Shown: positions 1-5,113, numbered from the stretch's first letter. The stretch is DNA of 5,113 bases from Candidatus Gastranaerophilales bacterium (GCA_021199975.1 JAJQHF010000199.1:683-5795); one strand, 5' to 3'. The notes: generated from the sequence alone by a model not told the origin. Translations and numbers: made by a program.

Positions 1-255
1 TCAGGCTGGCGCGGGTACGATTTTGAAAAACTGAATATTTCAGGAACATACAACCTGCTTTTTAATGCTTCATTAATGGTTGAAGAGGGGTTCGGATGTG
101 CGTTATGTCTGGATAAAATTGTCAAGGATAATAATAACCTCTGTTTTAAGCCGTTAAAACCCTCTCTTGAAGCAGGTGTTACAATTGCATGGAAGAAAAA
201 TCATCCGCTTTCTAGATGTGCAAAATTATTCTTAAATACATTGGGCAGTCTTTAA
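1..255 (+). CDS. LysR-family transcriptional regulator, C-terminal fragment (5' end outside window)
   Basis: Frame 1 is open from the first base to TAA at 253-255 and encodes the last 84 residues of a protein whose start lies upstream of the window. I read the segment around residues 15-45 (SGTYNLLFNASLMVEEGFG, then CALCLDKI) and the following PLKPSLEAGVTIAWKK as the distal part of a LysR-type effector-binding domain. The pattern 'NASLMVEEGxGxALCLDKL...L.F.PL.P.LEAG..I.WKK' is one I know from LysR proteins of Clostridia. Such proteins are cytoplasmic DNA-binding regulators with an N-terminal winged helix that is not visible here, so target and ligand cannot be inferred. The C-terminus (FLNTLGSL) is a normal LysR ending, so this end is probably intact. 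It is the only non-phage gene in the window and ends about 150 bp before recognisable tape-measure sequence, with no terminator hairpin after its stop. Confidence 0.82.
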   Translation, partial: SGWRGYDFEKLNISGTYNLLFNASLMVEEGFGCALCLDKIVKDNNNLCFKPLKPSLEAGVTIAWKKNHPLSRCAKLFLNTLGSL

Positions 256-270
256 TTGTCTGAGAAAAAA

Positions 271-357
271 TTCACGGGTTCGCCGAAGGTGTTACAAAGC
301 GAAGCACCGCAACAACGTGAGGATGACTGAGCCTGTATCCGACGAAACGAAGTTTCC
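271..357. other. GC-rich, dyad-rich junction segment between LysR and tape-measure remnant
   Basis: These roughly 90 bases are about 53% GC by hand count, against about 32-37% on both sides. They contain several small dyads: TTCG-C-CGAA (279-287), GGTG/CACC (288-291 with 305-308), GGAT/ATCC (321-324 with 337-340) and GAAAC-GAA-GTTTC (344-356). The short word CGAAG recurs. No tail-protein similarity is visible here, although the frame read by the tape-measure remnant stays open through it from 236. It may be a small interspersed palindromic element or a scar of the recombination that joined the LysR region to the prophage. The base composition and dyads are seen directly; the origin is inference. 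Confidence 0.45.
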
Positions 358-718
358 AAGTAAACAAAATCGAACAGCATATAAAGCAAATAAACAAACA
401 AAAGCGGAAACAGACGGTTCTCATGCAGACGGTCTTGATTATGTGCCTTATGACGGATATATAGCGGAAGTTCATAAAGGTGAGGCTATACTTACTAAAG
501 ATGATGCTGATTTATGGCGGACATCTTCCAATACGGTTAATAACAGTAATTATGCAAATTCCTCCGATATTACAGTAAATTTTTCACCTGTTGTAAATAT
601 CCAAAATGCAACACAGGAAGCAAAAGAGGACTTTTTAAATATACTGAAACAATACAAAAATGAAATTGCGGATATGGTCGAGTCCGTACAAAACAGACGG
701 ATGGCAAGAGCCTATTAG
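317..718 (+). CDS. Phage tail tape-measure protein, C-terminal remnant
   Basis: The open frame encodes 133 residues from a GTG at 317 (an ATG follows at 323). Residues 33-68 (DGSHADGLDYVPYDGYIAEV, then HKGEAILTKDDADLWR) match the conserved C-terminal motif of phage tail tape-measure proteins, typically 'GSHA.GLDYVP.DGY.AELHKGE.VLT'. Residues 85-133 form an NFSPVVNIQ strand and a charged helix ending in RRMARAY. Tape-measure proteins set tail length, fill the tube and normally run to many hundreds of residues with long helical and hydrophobic stretches; none of that is present. The frame is open upstream only to 236, inside the LysR gene, and has no good ribosome binding site. It therefore looks like a decapitated 3' end, not a complete gene. 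The first ~30 residues derive from the GC-rich junction and are probably not native. Its place just before a gpU gene agrees with P2-like T-U order. It may not be translated. Confidence 0.72.
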   Translation: MRMTEPVSDETKFPSKQNRTAYKANKQTKAETDGSHADGLDYVPYDGYIAEVHKGEAILTKDDADLWRTSSNTVNNSNYANSSDITVNFSPVVNIQNATQEAKEDFLNILKQYKNEIADMVESVQNRRMARAY

Positions 719-801
719 GCTTTCAAGACAGGTGTACAATGTATGGATTTTAAAAATATTCAACCTAATACTTCATTTCTATTTTACTAACTTCAACCAA
801 A

Positions 802-843
802 GGCTTTGTAACTCGTTCCTTATGAACTCAAACAGACAAAGCC
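802..843. repeat. Inverted repeat, 8-bp perfect arms
   Basis: GGCTTTGT at 802-809 is perfectly complementary to ACAAAGCC at 836-843, separated by a 26-base loop (which itself contains AACTC twice, at 810-814 and 825-829). It lies in the non-coding gap before gpU. No run of T follows the 3' arm (the next bases are CCGCTATTG), so it does not fit an intrinsic terminator. It could be an RNA hairpin upstream of gpU or the trace of an inserted element. Confidence 0.45.
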
Positions 844-914
844 CCGCTATTGTTTCAGTAAGTAAAATAACGAAATTACGTATATGCTTAAATATTTTTT
901 AAACTCCATACACT

Positions 915-920
915 AAAGGA
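915..920 (+). promoter_or_regulatory. Ribosome binding site of the gpU gene
   Basis: AAAGGA at 915-920 lies six bases before ATG 927 and supports that ATG as the start of gpU. It also marks the re-entry into normal operon organisation after the 719-926 gap. Confidence 0.65.
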
Positions 921-926
921 TATTTT

Positions 927-1667
927 ATGTTTTCAGAATGGACAATAACAAAAATTTTAAACAGGGTACAAGTGCTTTCAACCATAAAAGAGTACAATTT
1001 TAACAAATTGAACTGTATAAATTCAAAGCCTTTATTACAGGCAGGTAATGAAAATTTAATTGAATATAAATGTTTTTTACCTCTGCACTGCAATTTTTGT
1101 AATCCTCAAAATGTGATAGAACGCTTAGAAGATTATGCCCAAACACGTGAACCTATAGATTGGGTATGGAACAGCGAATATATGGGAATGTTTGTTATCG
1201 ATTCCATTGAAAAATCTGTGCAAAACCAAATAAAAGGAAATATTATTTATGCAGAATTAAACTTTAATTTGCTTGAATACCCTGTTGATGATAATTTTCT
1301 TGACCAATTAACCGAAGAAGTTGATTTATCGGATGTTGAACAATATACATCAAGCTCAAATAAATTTACCGCTTTTGCGCAGACAGTCAAAGACTCTGTT
1401 GTATCAAACATGCAAGAAGCAGTTACAGGGTCGCTTCTTTCGGATAATCTTTCAACGGCAGCTCAAAGTCTGTTATCAACAATAACGGATGATATTTGCA
1501 GTGATTTATCAGGATTCAGTATAACGGAAATTTATAATAAAGCGGATAATTACGTTGATATAATAAGCGGTTCAAGTTCTTTAACCACATCCGATATAAC
1601 TTCGCTTGTTTCGCAGGTGAGTTCAATACCCGATTTAGTGTTAAATTCAGCGCTGAGGTGCAGTTAA
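927..1667 (+). CDS. P2 gpU-like phage tail protein (tail terminator / tube completion) with C-terminal extension
   Basis: The product has 246 residues, from ATG 927 to TAA 1665-1667. Residues about 15-120 fit the P2 GpU family (Phage_P2_GpU): a strand-rich start, INSKPLLQAGNENLIEYKCF with the family pattern 'I.GKP.LQ..G..L..I.L...', a helix with NPQNVIERLEDYA, then a WNSEYMGMFVIDSIE core and a final strand before LLEYPV. In P2, gpU acts in tail completion at the head-proximal end of the tube. Family members are usually about 130-160 residues. Here residues 121-246 (nt 1287-1664) add about 125 residues, rich in Ser, Thr, Asp and short hydrophobic stretches, with no domain I recognise. The position after the tape measure and before gpX matches P2-like order. 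Its stop overlaps the next ATG (TAATG). The family call is fairly sure; the role of the extension is unknown. Confidence 0.75.
   Translation: MFSEWTITKILNRVQVLSTIKEYNFNKLNCINSKPLLQAGNENLIEYKCFLPLHCNFCNPQNVIERLEDYAQTREPIDWVWNSEYMGMFVIDSIEKSVQNQIKGNIIYAELNFNLLEYPVDDNFLDQLTEEVDLSDVEQYTSSSNKFTAFAQTVKDSVVSNMQEAVTGSLLSDNLSTAAQSLLSTITDDICSDLSGFSITEIYNKADNYVDIISGSSSLTTSDITSLVSQVSSIPDLVLNSALRCS
1655..1660 (+). promoter_or_regulatory. Ribosome binding site deciding the gpX start
   Basis: GAGGTG at 1655-1660, inside the last codons of gpU, lies six bases before ATG 1667. The same GTG (1658) could be read as an upstream in-frame start, but it would then be part of the ribosome binding site. The ATG at 1667, overlapping the gpU stop, is the better start. 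Confidence 0.65.
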
Positions 1668-1885
1668 TGACAAAATATATATTTCATAAAGCAGGCAATA
1701 ACGAAAGATGGGATTCAATTGCATATAAATATTACGGCAATTGCTATAACATTCAGCCGATAATAGAAGCTAATCCGCATGTACCAATCAGCGCAATTAT
1801 AACAGAAGGAACAGAATTAAAAATTCCGATAGAAGAAACAACAAGCACTAATACAAGTCTGCTTCCCGTGTGGAAACAGCAATAA
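1667..1885 (+). CDS. gpX-like tail protein (LysM-type, Phage_tail_X)
   Basis: The product has 72 residues, starting MTKYIFHKAGNNERWDSIAY. It matches the small tail protein X family: a 'xGDTWDSIAYRLYG' core seen here as RWDSIAYKYYGNCYNI, then IIEANP, a hydrophobic strand (AIITEGTELKIP) and the usual LLPVWK ending (family LPPWK). The fold is LysM-like, and in P2-type tails the protein belongs to the tail/hub region, where peptidoglycan- or protein-binding has been proposed. The size is normal for the family (about 65-75 residues). It is translationally coupled to gpU through TAATG. In many P2-like clusters the hub gene D follows directly; here a 69-base spacer with a palindrome follows and then gpW. 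The call is confident. Confidence 0.88.
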   Translation: MTKYIFHKAGNNERWDSIAYKYYGNCYNIQPIIEANPHVPISAIITEGTELKIPIEETTSTNTSLLPVWKQQ

Positions 1886-1900
1886 ATAAATTTAACAAAA

Positions 1901-1927
1901 GATTGCGTCATTAACATTCGCAATGAC
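1901..1927. repeat. REP-like palindromic intergenic element
   Basis: ATTGCG at 1902-1907 pairs with CGCAAT at 1919-1924 across an 11-base loop. The whole reads GATTGCGTCATTAACATT followed by CGCAATGAC. The outer GATTGC...GCAATGAC signature resembles the interspersed palindromes of the 'GTCATTGCGAG...GCAATC' type found between genes in many bacteria; here the centre is short. It is the only intergenic space within the packed 927-5085 operon and sits exactly where hub and spike genes would be expected. The palindrome is seen directly; membership of a repeat family is inference. Confidence 0.5.
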
Positions 1928-1954
1928 AGAAAAATTAAGAAAGAAAAACAAAAA

Positions 1955-2320
1955 TTGATAACAGACACAACAAAAATAACCGAAAATACGTGGCAGCATA
2001 AAAGAAACTCAATCGGTGAAACTGTAACGGGGATTGAGGATATAAAACAGTGTATAGATACCATATTGACGGTATCAAAAGGCGATATACCTTTAATGCC
2101 CGAACTCGGAACGGATATTATAAAAGCAATCGGTGAAAATGCTGAAGATGCAATTGATATTGCAAAAGCAATTTTCTCAAAAGAAATTCCAAAGCAAGAA
2201 CCTCGTGCCGAATTGGTCGATATTTCAGGCACTAAAACAGAAAACGGAAGAATTAATTTAAAAATTCAATTTAAAGAAAAAACAACAGGAATCACAGAAA
2301 CAACAGGAACGGAATTATGA
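1955..2320 (+). CDS. Baseplate wedge protein, gpW/gp25 family
   Basis: The product has 121 residues. The centre (residues 24-56, VTGIEDIKQCIDTILTVSKG, then DIPLMPELGTDI) matches the gpW/gp25 signature of a helix ending in 'I.TTPKGS.PL.PEFG..I', followed by a helical stretch and a strand containing EPRAELVDIS. In T4 and P2, gp25/gpW is the core of the baseplate wedge that nucleates the sheath. The start is uncertain: there is no in-frame ATG or GTG before residue 48, so TTG 1955, preceded by the purine-rich AAGAAAGAAAAA, is the best available. The frame is open further upstream through the palindrome. The length is normal for the family. The last codons carry an 11-bp direct repeat (AACAACAGGAA, 2281-2291 and 2299-2309). 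Its stop overlaps gpJ by ATGA. Confidence 0.82.
   Translation: MITDTTKITENTWQHKRNSIGETVTGIEDIKQCIDTILTVSKGDIPLMPELGTDIIKAIGENAEDAIDIAKAIFSKEIPKQEPRAELVDISGTKTENGRINLKIQFKEKTTGITETTGTEL
2281..2309 (+). repeat. Short direct repeat at the 3' end of gpW
   Basis: AACAACAGGAA occurs at 2281-2291 and again at 2299-2309. The copies are offset by 18 bases, so the protein reads TTGITE then TTGTEL, as after a six-codon duplication. The second copy supplies the AGGA (2305-2308) in front of the gpJ ATG and so may double as its ribosome binding site. Confidence 0.5.
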
Positions 2321-3588
2321 CAAATGCACCCGATTTTATTGATATAGACATAAAATCAGATAAAGAACTTTTAATTCAAAAATACGAAACCGAAACAAAT
2401 ACAACACTTTATCCTGCACAGGATGCAATGATTATGATTAATTTAATTGCATATTACGGTAATCTCGTTAAAACACAGGTTAATGATGCCGCAAAATTAA
2501 ATCTTGTCGAATATTCAAGAGCGCCGATTTTAGACTTTTTAGGTAAATATAAAAATTGTGAAAGAACTTCGGCTTCAACAGGTACAGACACTTTAAAAAT
2601 TATGATTAATACGGTTTTCAGCTATGATGTAACCATTTCAAAGGGCTATCAGGTTAAAAGTTCGGACGGAGCATATATTTTTGAAACAACAAAAGATTTA
2701 ATTATTTCCTCCGGAGATACCAAAGGTGAAGTTGAAATAGAATCGCTGGAAGCAACATCAGAAGTCAATAATTATACGGCAGGAGAGATAAATACCATAA
2801 TGTCAAATGCTTATTCGTTTATTGAAAGTGTTGAAAACCTTTATGGCGTAACCGGCGGAAGTGATGAAGAGTCCGATGAAAATTACATTCAACGAATTTT
2901 ACTTGCCCCTGAAAGTTATTCTGTAGCGGGACCCGAATTAGCTTATATTTATTTTGCAAAATCAGCACACTCATCAATAGTTGATGTTAAAGTTGATATT
3001 CCCTCAGATGACATAACGGTTGACATTAACGGTGAGACACTCACAATGACAGAAGATGAACAGACAAATGATAATTTTTCGGTCAGTACCGATTATCAAG
3101 AGGGAGAAGTCAATATCACTTTAAATAATGCTGTTGAAGCAGGTTCAACAGTTAAAGTTAACGTTCCTCACCCTTATAAAATCAATCTGTATGTATTAAC
3201 AGATGAGGGTGAAGCCTCGGAAAGCGTTCTTGAATCGGTTGAAACGGCTCTTGAAACCGTAAGACCTCTGGTCGATTATGTTAAAGTTAATTCAGCCGTA
3301 GTTGAAGATTTTGAAATATCAGGAACTGTTTATTTAATTGATACCGCAGATGAAGATACGGTAACAACAAATGTTAACAATGCCTTAAATGACTATTTAA
3401 GCACCGTTAAAAACAGCTTAAACAAATCAGTTGTCATAAATAAAATTATAACGGCTGTTTGCGGTGTAGAGGGTGTATATAATTTTGAATTAACTTCATT
3501 TTCAGAGGATTTAGAAGCAAAAACTGACACATATTATTCGGGTTCAATAGGTGATTTGGTTTATGAAAGGACTGATTATGACAACTGA
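2317..3588 (+). CDS. Baseplate J-like protein (gpJ, baseplate wedge)
   Basis: The product has 423 residues, from ATG 2317 overlapping the gpW stop (ATGA). It fits the Baseplate_J family. Residues 1-75 include the N-terminal helix region ending APILDFLGKY. Residues 90-160 are a strand-rich middle with IFETTKDLIISSGDTKGEVE and AGEINTI. Residues 178-230 carry GVTGGSDEESDENYIQRILL, then APESYSVAGPELAYIYFAKS, the strongest family signature ('G.D.ES.E.YR.RI..AP.S.S.AGP..AY'). Residues 290-423 are the C-terminal part with VRPLVDYVKVNSA. P2 gpJ is about 300 residues. The extra length comes partly from a strand-rich insertion at residues about 231-288. gpJ joins wedge units around the hub and links to gpI and the fibres. 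AGGA at 2305-2308 is the likely ribosome binding site. Confidence 0.9.
   Translation: MTNAPDFIDIDIKSDKELLIQKYETETNTTLYPAQDAMIMINLIAYYGNLVKTQVNDAAKLNLVEYSRAPILDFLGKYKNCERTSASTGTDTLKIMINTVFSYDVTISKGYQVKSSDGAYIFETTKDLIISSGDTKGEVEIESLEATSEVNNYTAGEINTIMSNAYSFIESVENLYGVTGGSDEESDENYIQRILLAPESYSVAGPELAYIYFAKSAHSSIVDVKVDIPSDDITVDINGETLTMTEDEQTNDNFSVSTDYQEGEVNITLNNAVEAGSTVKVNVPHPYKINLYVLTDEGEASESVLESVETALETVRPLVDYVKVNSAVVEDFEISGTVYLIDTADEDTVTTNVNNALNDYLSTVKNSLNKSVVINKIITAVCGVEGVYNFELTSFSEDLEAKTDTYYSGSIGDLVYERTDYDN
3565..3571 (+). promoter_or_regulatory. Ribosome binding site deciding the gpI start
   Basis: GAAAGGA at 3565-3571, inside the gpJ coding sequence, lies six bases before ATG 3578. The in-frame GTG 3551 and ATG 3563 are upstream of or at this site and lack one of their own, so ATG 3578 is preferred. 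Confidence 0.65.
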
Positions 3589-4135
3589 TTCATTACTCCC
3601 AAAATCAATGCAGGACTCAAATAATTTAGCACTTGAAGAGTGCATAAAAGAAGCTGTCAATGTTGATGTTAAAAAATTAATGGTTTATCCGATTGAAAAT
3701 GCAAATGAAAATCTGCTTCCCATTCTTGCAAAAGAATTTCATGTATTAGGTGCAGAGGGCTGGAACATTGTTTCAACAAAAAAAGAAAAGCAGAATTTAA
3801 TAATAAATTCGATTGCAAAACATGCAAAAAAAGGTTGTATTAACAGCATAACAGAGGCTTTAAATACTATTGATATTGAAGCTTCAATTTTGGAATTTTG
3901 GCAATATGCAGGTCGTCCTGCTCATTTTATGGTCGAATTTTTAAACATTTATGACAGAAATTTCACATCAGAACTGGAAGAAATGCTTGAAAAAATGATT
4001 AAAGCATACAAGCCTGCAAGCAGAATTTTAGATAAAATAAATTATTTTTTATGTTCAAAAGGTTTATTATATGCAAGTTCAAGCATAAGAAGTACTGAAA
4101 AAACAATTCTTGCAACGAAAGAGGTTATATTATGA
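3578..4135 (+). CDS. Phage tail protein I (gpI-like baseplate protein)
   Basis: The product has 185 residues, from ATG 3578, which overlaps the gpJ end by 11 bases. It matches Tail_P2_I. It begins with LLPKSMQ and a helix (ALEECIKEAV; family 'LLP...T.LE.AL..A'). ENLLPILAKEFHVLGAEGWN corresponds to 'LLPWLAWALSVDEWD'. Then come helices with KQNLIINSIAKHAKKGCINS (family 'R..I..S...HR.KGT..A'), and ILEFWQYAGRPAHFMVEF corresponds to 'V.EWW......P..F.V'. In P2, gpI is a baseplate component next to gpJ and is needed for fibre attachment. The size is close to P2 gpI (about 175 residues). The C-terminal ~30 residues, Ser- and Thr-rich, are less conserved. The family Glu-Trp-Trp is here Glu-Phe-Trp, a mild change. 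Its stop overlaps gpH by ATGA. Confidence 0.87.
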   Translation: MTTDSLLPKSMQDSNNLALEECIKEAVNVDVKKLMVYPIENANENLLPILAKEFHVLGAEGWNIVSTKKEKQNLIINSIAKHAKKGCINSITEALNTIDIEASILEFWQYAGRPAHFMVEFLNIYDRNFTSELEEMLEKMIKAYKPASRILDKINYFLCSKGLLYASSSIRSTEKTILATKEVIL

Positions 4136-5085
4136 GTGAATATTATACAGTTATAACACAAAAAGGATTAGAGGTTTTAACGGATTGCATAGAAAACGGC
4201 ACTGCTTTTCCGGCAGCAAAAATATCGGTCGGAGATTCAAACGGAAGTTATTATGAACCCTCTGATACACAAACTGTATTAAAAAACACAAAATATACAG
4301 GTGAACTTTATGCAAAAGGTAAAAAGAGCGGATATTTATATTTTGACTTGCAGCTTCCGCCATCTGAGGGTGATTACTATATCAGGGAAGTAGGTTTATT
4401 CGATAATGATGATAATCTCCTTGCAGTTGCAAAATATCCCGAAAGCTATAAACAAAAGTCAGATGACGGCAGCAACAAAAGTTTACTGATTGAACTTCAA
4501 ATATTATTGTCAAACGAGGCAATAAACACAATTGTAATAGATGATTCCGGAAATCTTGCAACACTTGAAGAACTTGAAGACTACCAAAAATTGTCCGAAA
4601 AAGGTGAAGCAAACGGATACAGTCCACTGGATGATAACGGTTTTGTTCCGCAAAAACACCTGTTAAGCCCGAATTACAAAGTCTTTTGTATTAATACAGG
4701 CAATACCGGTACAAGCGGAAAACCTGCTTTTTTGAGTTTATCGAATAATGTTTTAAGCACATCAGGCAGTTTTGATATTACAACGGCTAACGGCAATACA
4801 TATACTGTTAAAGACACATTGACACTTGATATATCGGATTATGATGACGGAGATTATAACGTATATGTTAATCCGGTTGATTTAACTTTGAGCGTTAAAT
4901 CTCACACGCTGACGGCAGGCAGAGCATTTCCCTATAATGCTGCATTAGGTGATTATCTTTTAAATACTTCTCAAATCCCTTATGATTTGCAGGAGAAAAC
5001 AGACAGCGGAGTTACAAAAGGCTTAAATGAAGTCTACGCAGGCACTCTCACCATTTCATCGGGAGATATTTCTGTCGATTATTAA
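4132..5085 (+). CDS. Phage tail-collar fibre protein (gpH-like, DUF3751 N-terminus)
   Basis: The product has 317 residues, from ATG 4132 overlapping the gpI stop, with AAAGAGG at 4118-4124 as ribosome binding site. Residues 1-140 resemble the N-terminal tail-collar fibre domain: YYTVITQKGLEVLTDCIENG, AAKISVGDSNG, a strand segment, then YYIREVGLFDNDDNLLAVAK (family 'REIGLFD.DG.LIAV.'). This part anchors the fibre to the baseplate next to gpI. Residues 150-180 hold a linker, KGEANGYSPLDDNGFVPQKHL, of the 'KG.ANGYAPLD.NG.VP..HLP' kind common in modular tail fibres. Residues 181-317 form a Gly, Asn, Thr, Ser and Asp-rich strand-type domain, presumably the distal receptor-binding tip, for which I recognise no family. 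It is short for a gpH (P2 about 670 residues). No fibre-assembly chaperone gene lies in the remaining 28 bases, though one may follow outside the window. Confidence 0.82.
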   Translation: MSEYYTVITQKGLEVLTDCIENGTAFPAAKISVGDSNGSYYEPSDTQTVLKNTKYTGELYAKGKKSGYLYFDLQLPPSEGDYYIREVGLFDNDDNLLAVAKYPESYKQKSDDGSNKSLLIELQILLSNEAINTIVIDDSGNLATLEELEDYQKLSEKGEANGYSPLDDNGFVPQKHLLSPNYKVFCINTGNTGTSGKPAFLSLSNNVLSTSGSFDITTANGNTYTVKDTLTLDISDYDDGDYNVYVNPVDLTLSVKSHTLTAGRAFPYNAALGDYLLNTSQIPYDLQEKTDSGVTKGLNEVYAGTLTISSGDISVDY

Positions 5086-5113
5086 GAAATATTTTTAATT
5101 TGATATTTAAATT

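Larger units (their letters stand above)
719..926. other. Intergenic stretch without a convincing gene (tape measure to gpU)
   Basis: This 208-bp gap is long for a tail operon in which the other genes abut. One forward frame is open across most of it (from an ATG at 660 inside the tape-measure gene to TAA at 900-902). Its product resembles nothing I recognise, and the ATG lacks a convincing ribosome binding site. A mini-frame from 739 gives only 15 residues. The stretch holds an 8-bp inverted repeat (802-809 with 836-843) and near its end the gpU ribosome binding site. I saw no good sigma-70 promoter or U-tract terminator. It may be a degraded small gene or an insertion remnant. Confidence 0.4.

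Noticed and set aside
272..475. Reverse-strand frame of 67 codons with a hydrophobic, Cys/Phe-rich product
   Set aside because: It overlaps the conserved tape-measure codons on the other strand and has no reverse-strand ribosome binding site or neighbour; it is most likely a shadow produced by the AAACAAA-rich stretch.
710..723. GCCTA-T-TAGGC followed by TTT as a terminator after the tape-measure gene
   Set aside because: The stem is only five base pairs with a one-base loop, which cannot fold as drawn, and the T run is too short.
850..888. Possible promoter before gpU (TTGTTT with a downstream TATGCT-like box)
   Set aside because: The spacing is far from 17 bases and the boxes are weak; AT-rich DNA gives such matches by chance.
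660..902. Forward open frame of 80 codons spanning the end of the tape-measure gene and the following gap
   Set aside because: Its first part is out-of-frame tape-measure sequence, no good ribosome binding site precedes its ATG, and the residues resemble no known tail protein.
1658..1666. GTG 1658 as start of gpX
   Set aside because: The GTG is part of the GAGGTG ribosome binding site for ATG 1667, and the family N-terminus aligns from the later start.
1753..2232. Reverse-strand frame of 159 codons across gpX and gpW
   Set aside because: It lies opposite two clearly recognisable phage genes, and its Ile/Ser/Phe-rich composition is what the antisense of Asn/Lys/Glu-rich codons gives.
4151..4627. 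Two reverse-strand frames opposite the tail fibre gene
   Set aside because: They are the antisense of the conserved DUF3751-type domain, with no independent coding evidence.

Overview
This window looks like the baseplate and tail-fibre end of a contractile-tail (P2-like, myovirus-type) prophage or tailocin cluster in a low-GC bacterium. Coding DNA is roughly 32-37% GC by hand counts of sample stretches. The only non-phage gene is the C-terminal end of a LysR-family regulator, and its closest resemblance, from memory, is to Clostridia. That suggests a gut-type anaerobic Firmicute. Other low-GC gut lineages that carry P2-like prophages (for example Gastranaerophilales or Negativicutes) cannot be excluded from sequence alone.

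Layout, all on the + strand: (1) 1-255, the 3' end of a LysR-type regulator gene. (2) About 256-412, a junction containing a roughly 90-bp GC-rich, dyad-rich stretch with no tail-protein similarity. (3) 317-718, an open frame whose last ~100 codons are the conserved C-terminus of a tail tape-measure protein; the long N-terminal body is absent. (4) 719-926, 208 bp with no convincing gene, holding an 8-bp inverted repeat. (5) 927-1667, a gpU-like tail-terminator/tube-completion protein with an unusual Ser/Thr-rich C-terminal extension. (6) 1667-1885, a gpX-like LysM-type tail protein. (7) 1886-1954, a short spacer with a REP-like GATTGCG...CGCAATGAC palindrome. (8) 1955-2320, gpW/gp25-like baseplate wedge. 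(9) 2317-3588, gpJ-like baseplate wedge. (10) 3578-4135, gpI-like baseplate protein. (11) 4132-5085, gpH-like tail-collar fibre. (12) 5086-5113, AT-rich with nothing recognisable.

The genes from 927 to 5085 are tightly packed. Starts and stops overlap by a few bases (TAATG at 1665-1669, ATGA at 2317 and 4132, and an 11-base overlap at 3578), as expected for one translationally coupled late operon. U and the tape measure belong to tube assembly. X belongs to the hub region. W, J and I build the baseplate wedges, and H is the fibre they carry. The hub (gpD) and spike (gpV) genes that many P2-like clusters carry between X and W are not in this window; the palindrome sits where they would be. Together with the beheaded tape measure next to a LysR gene, this points to a rearranged or decaying element, or to an assembly join at the left side. 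No wholly new system is evident. The points most worth a second look are the LysR/tape-measure junction, the missing hub and spike genes at a palindromic repeat, the gpU extension and the gpJ insertion.
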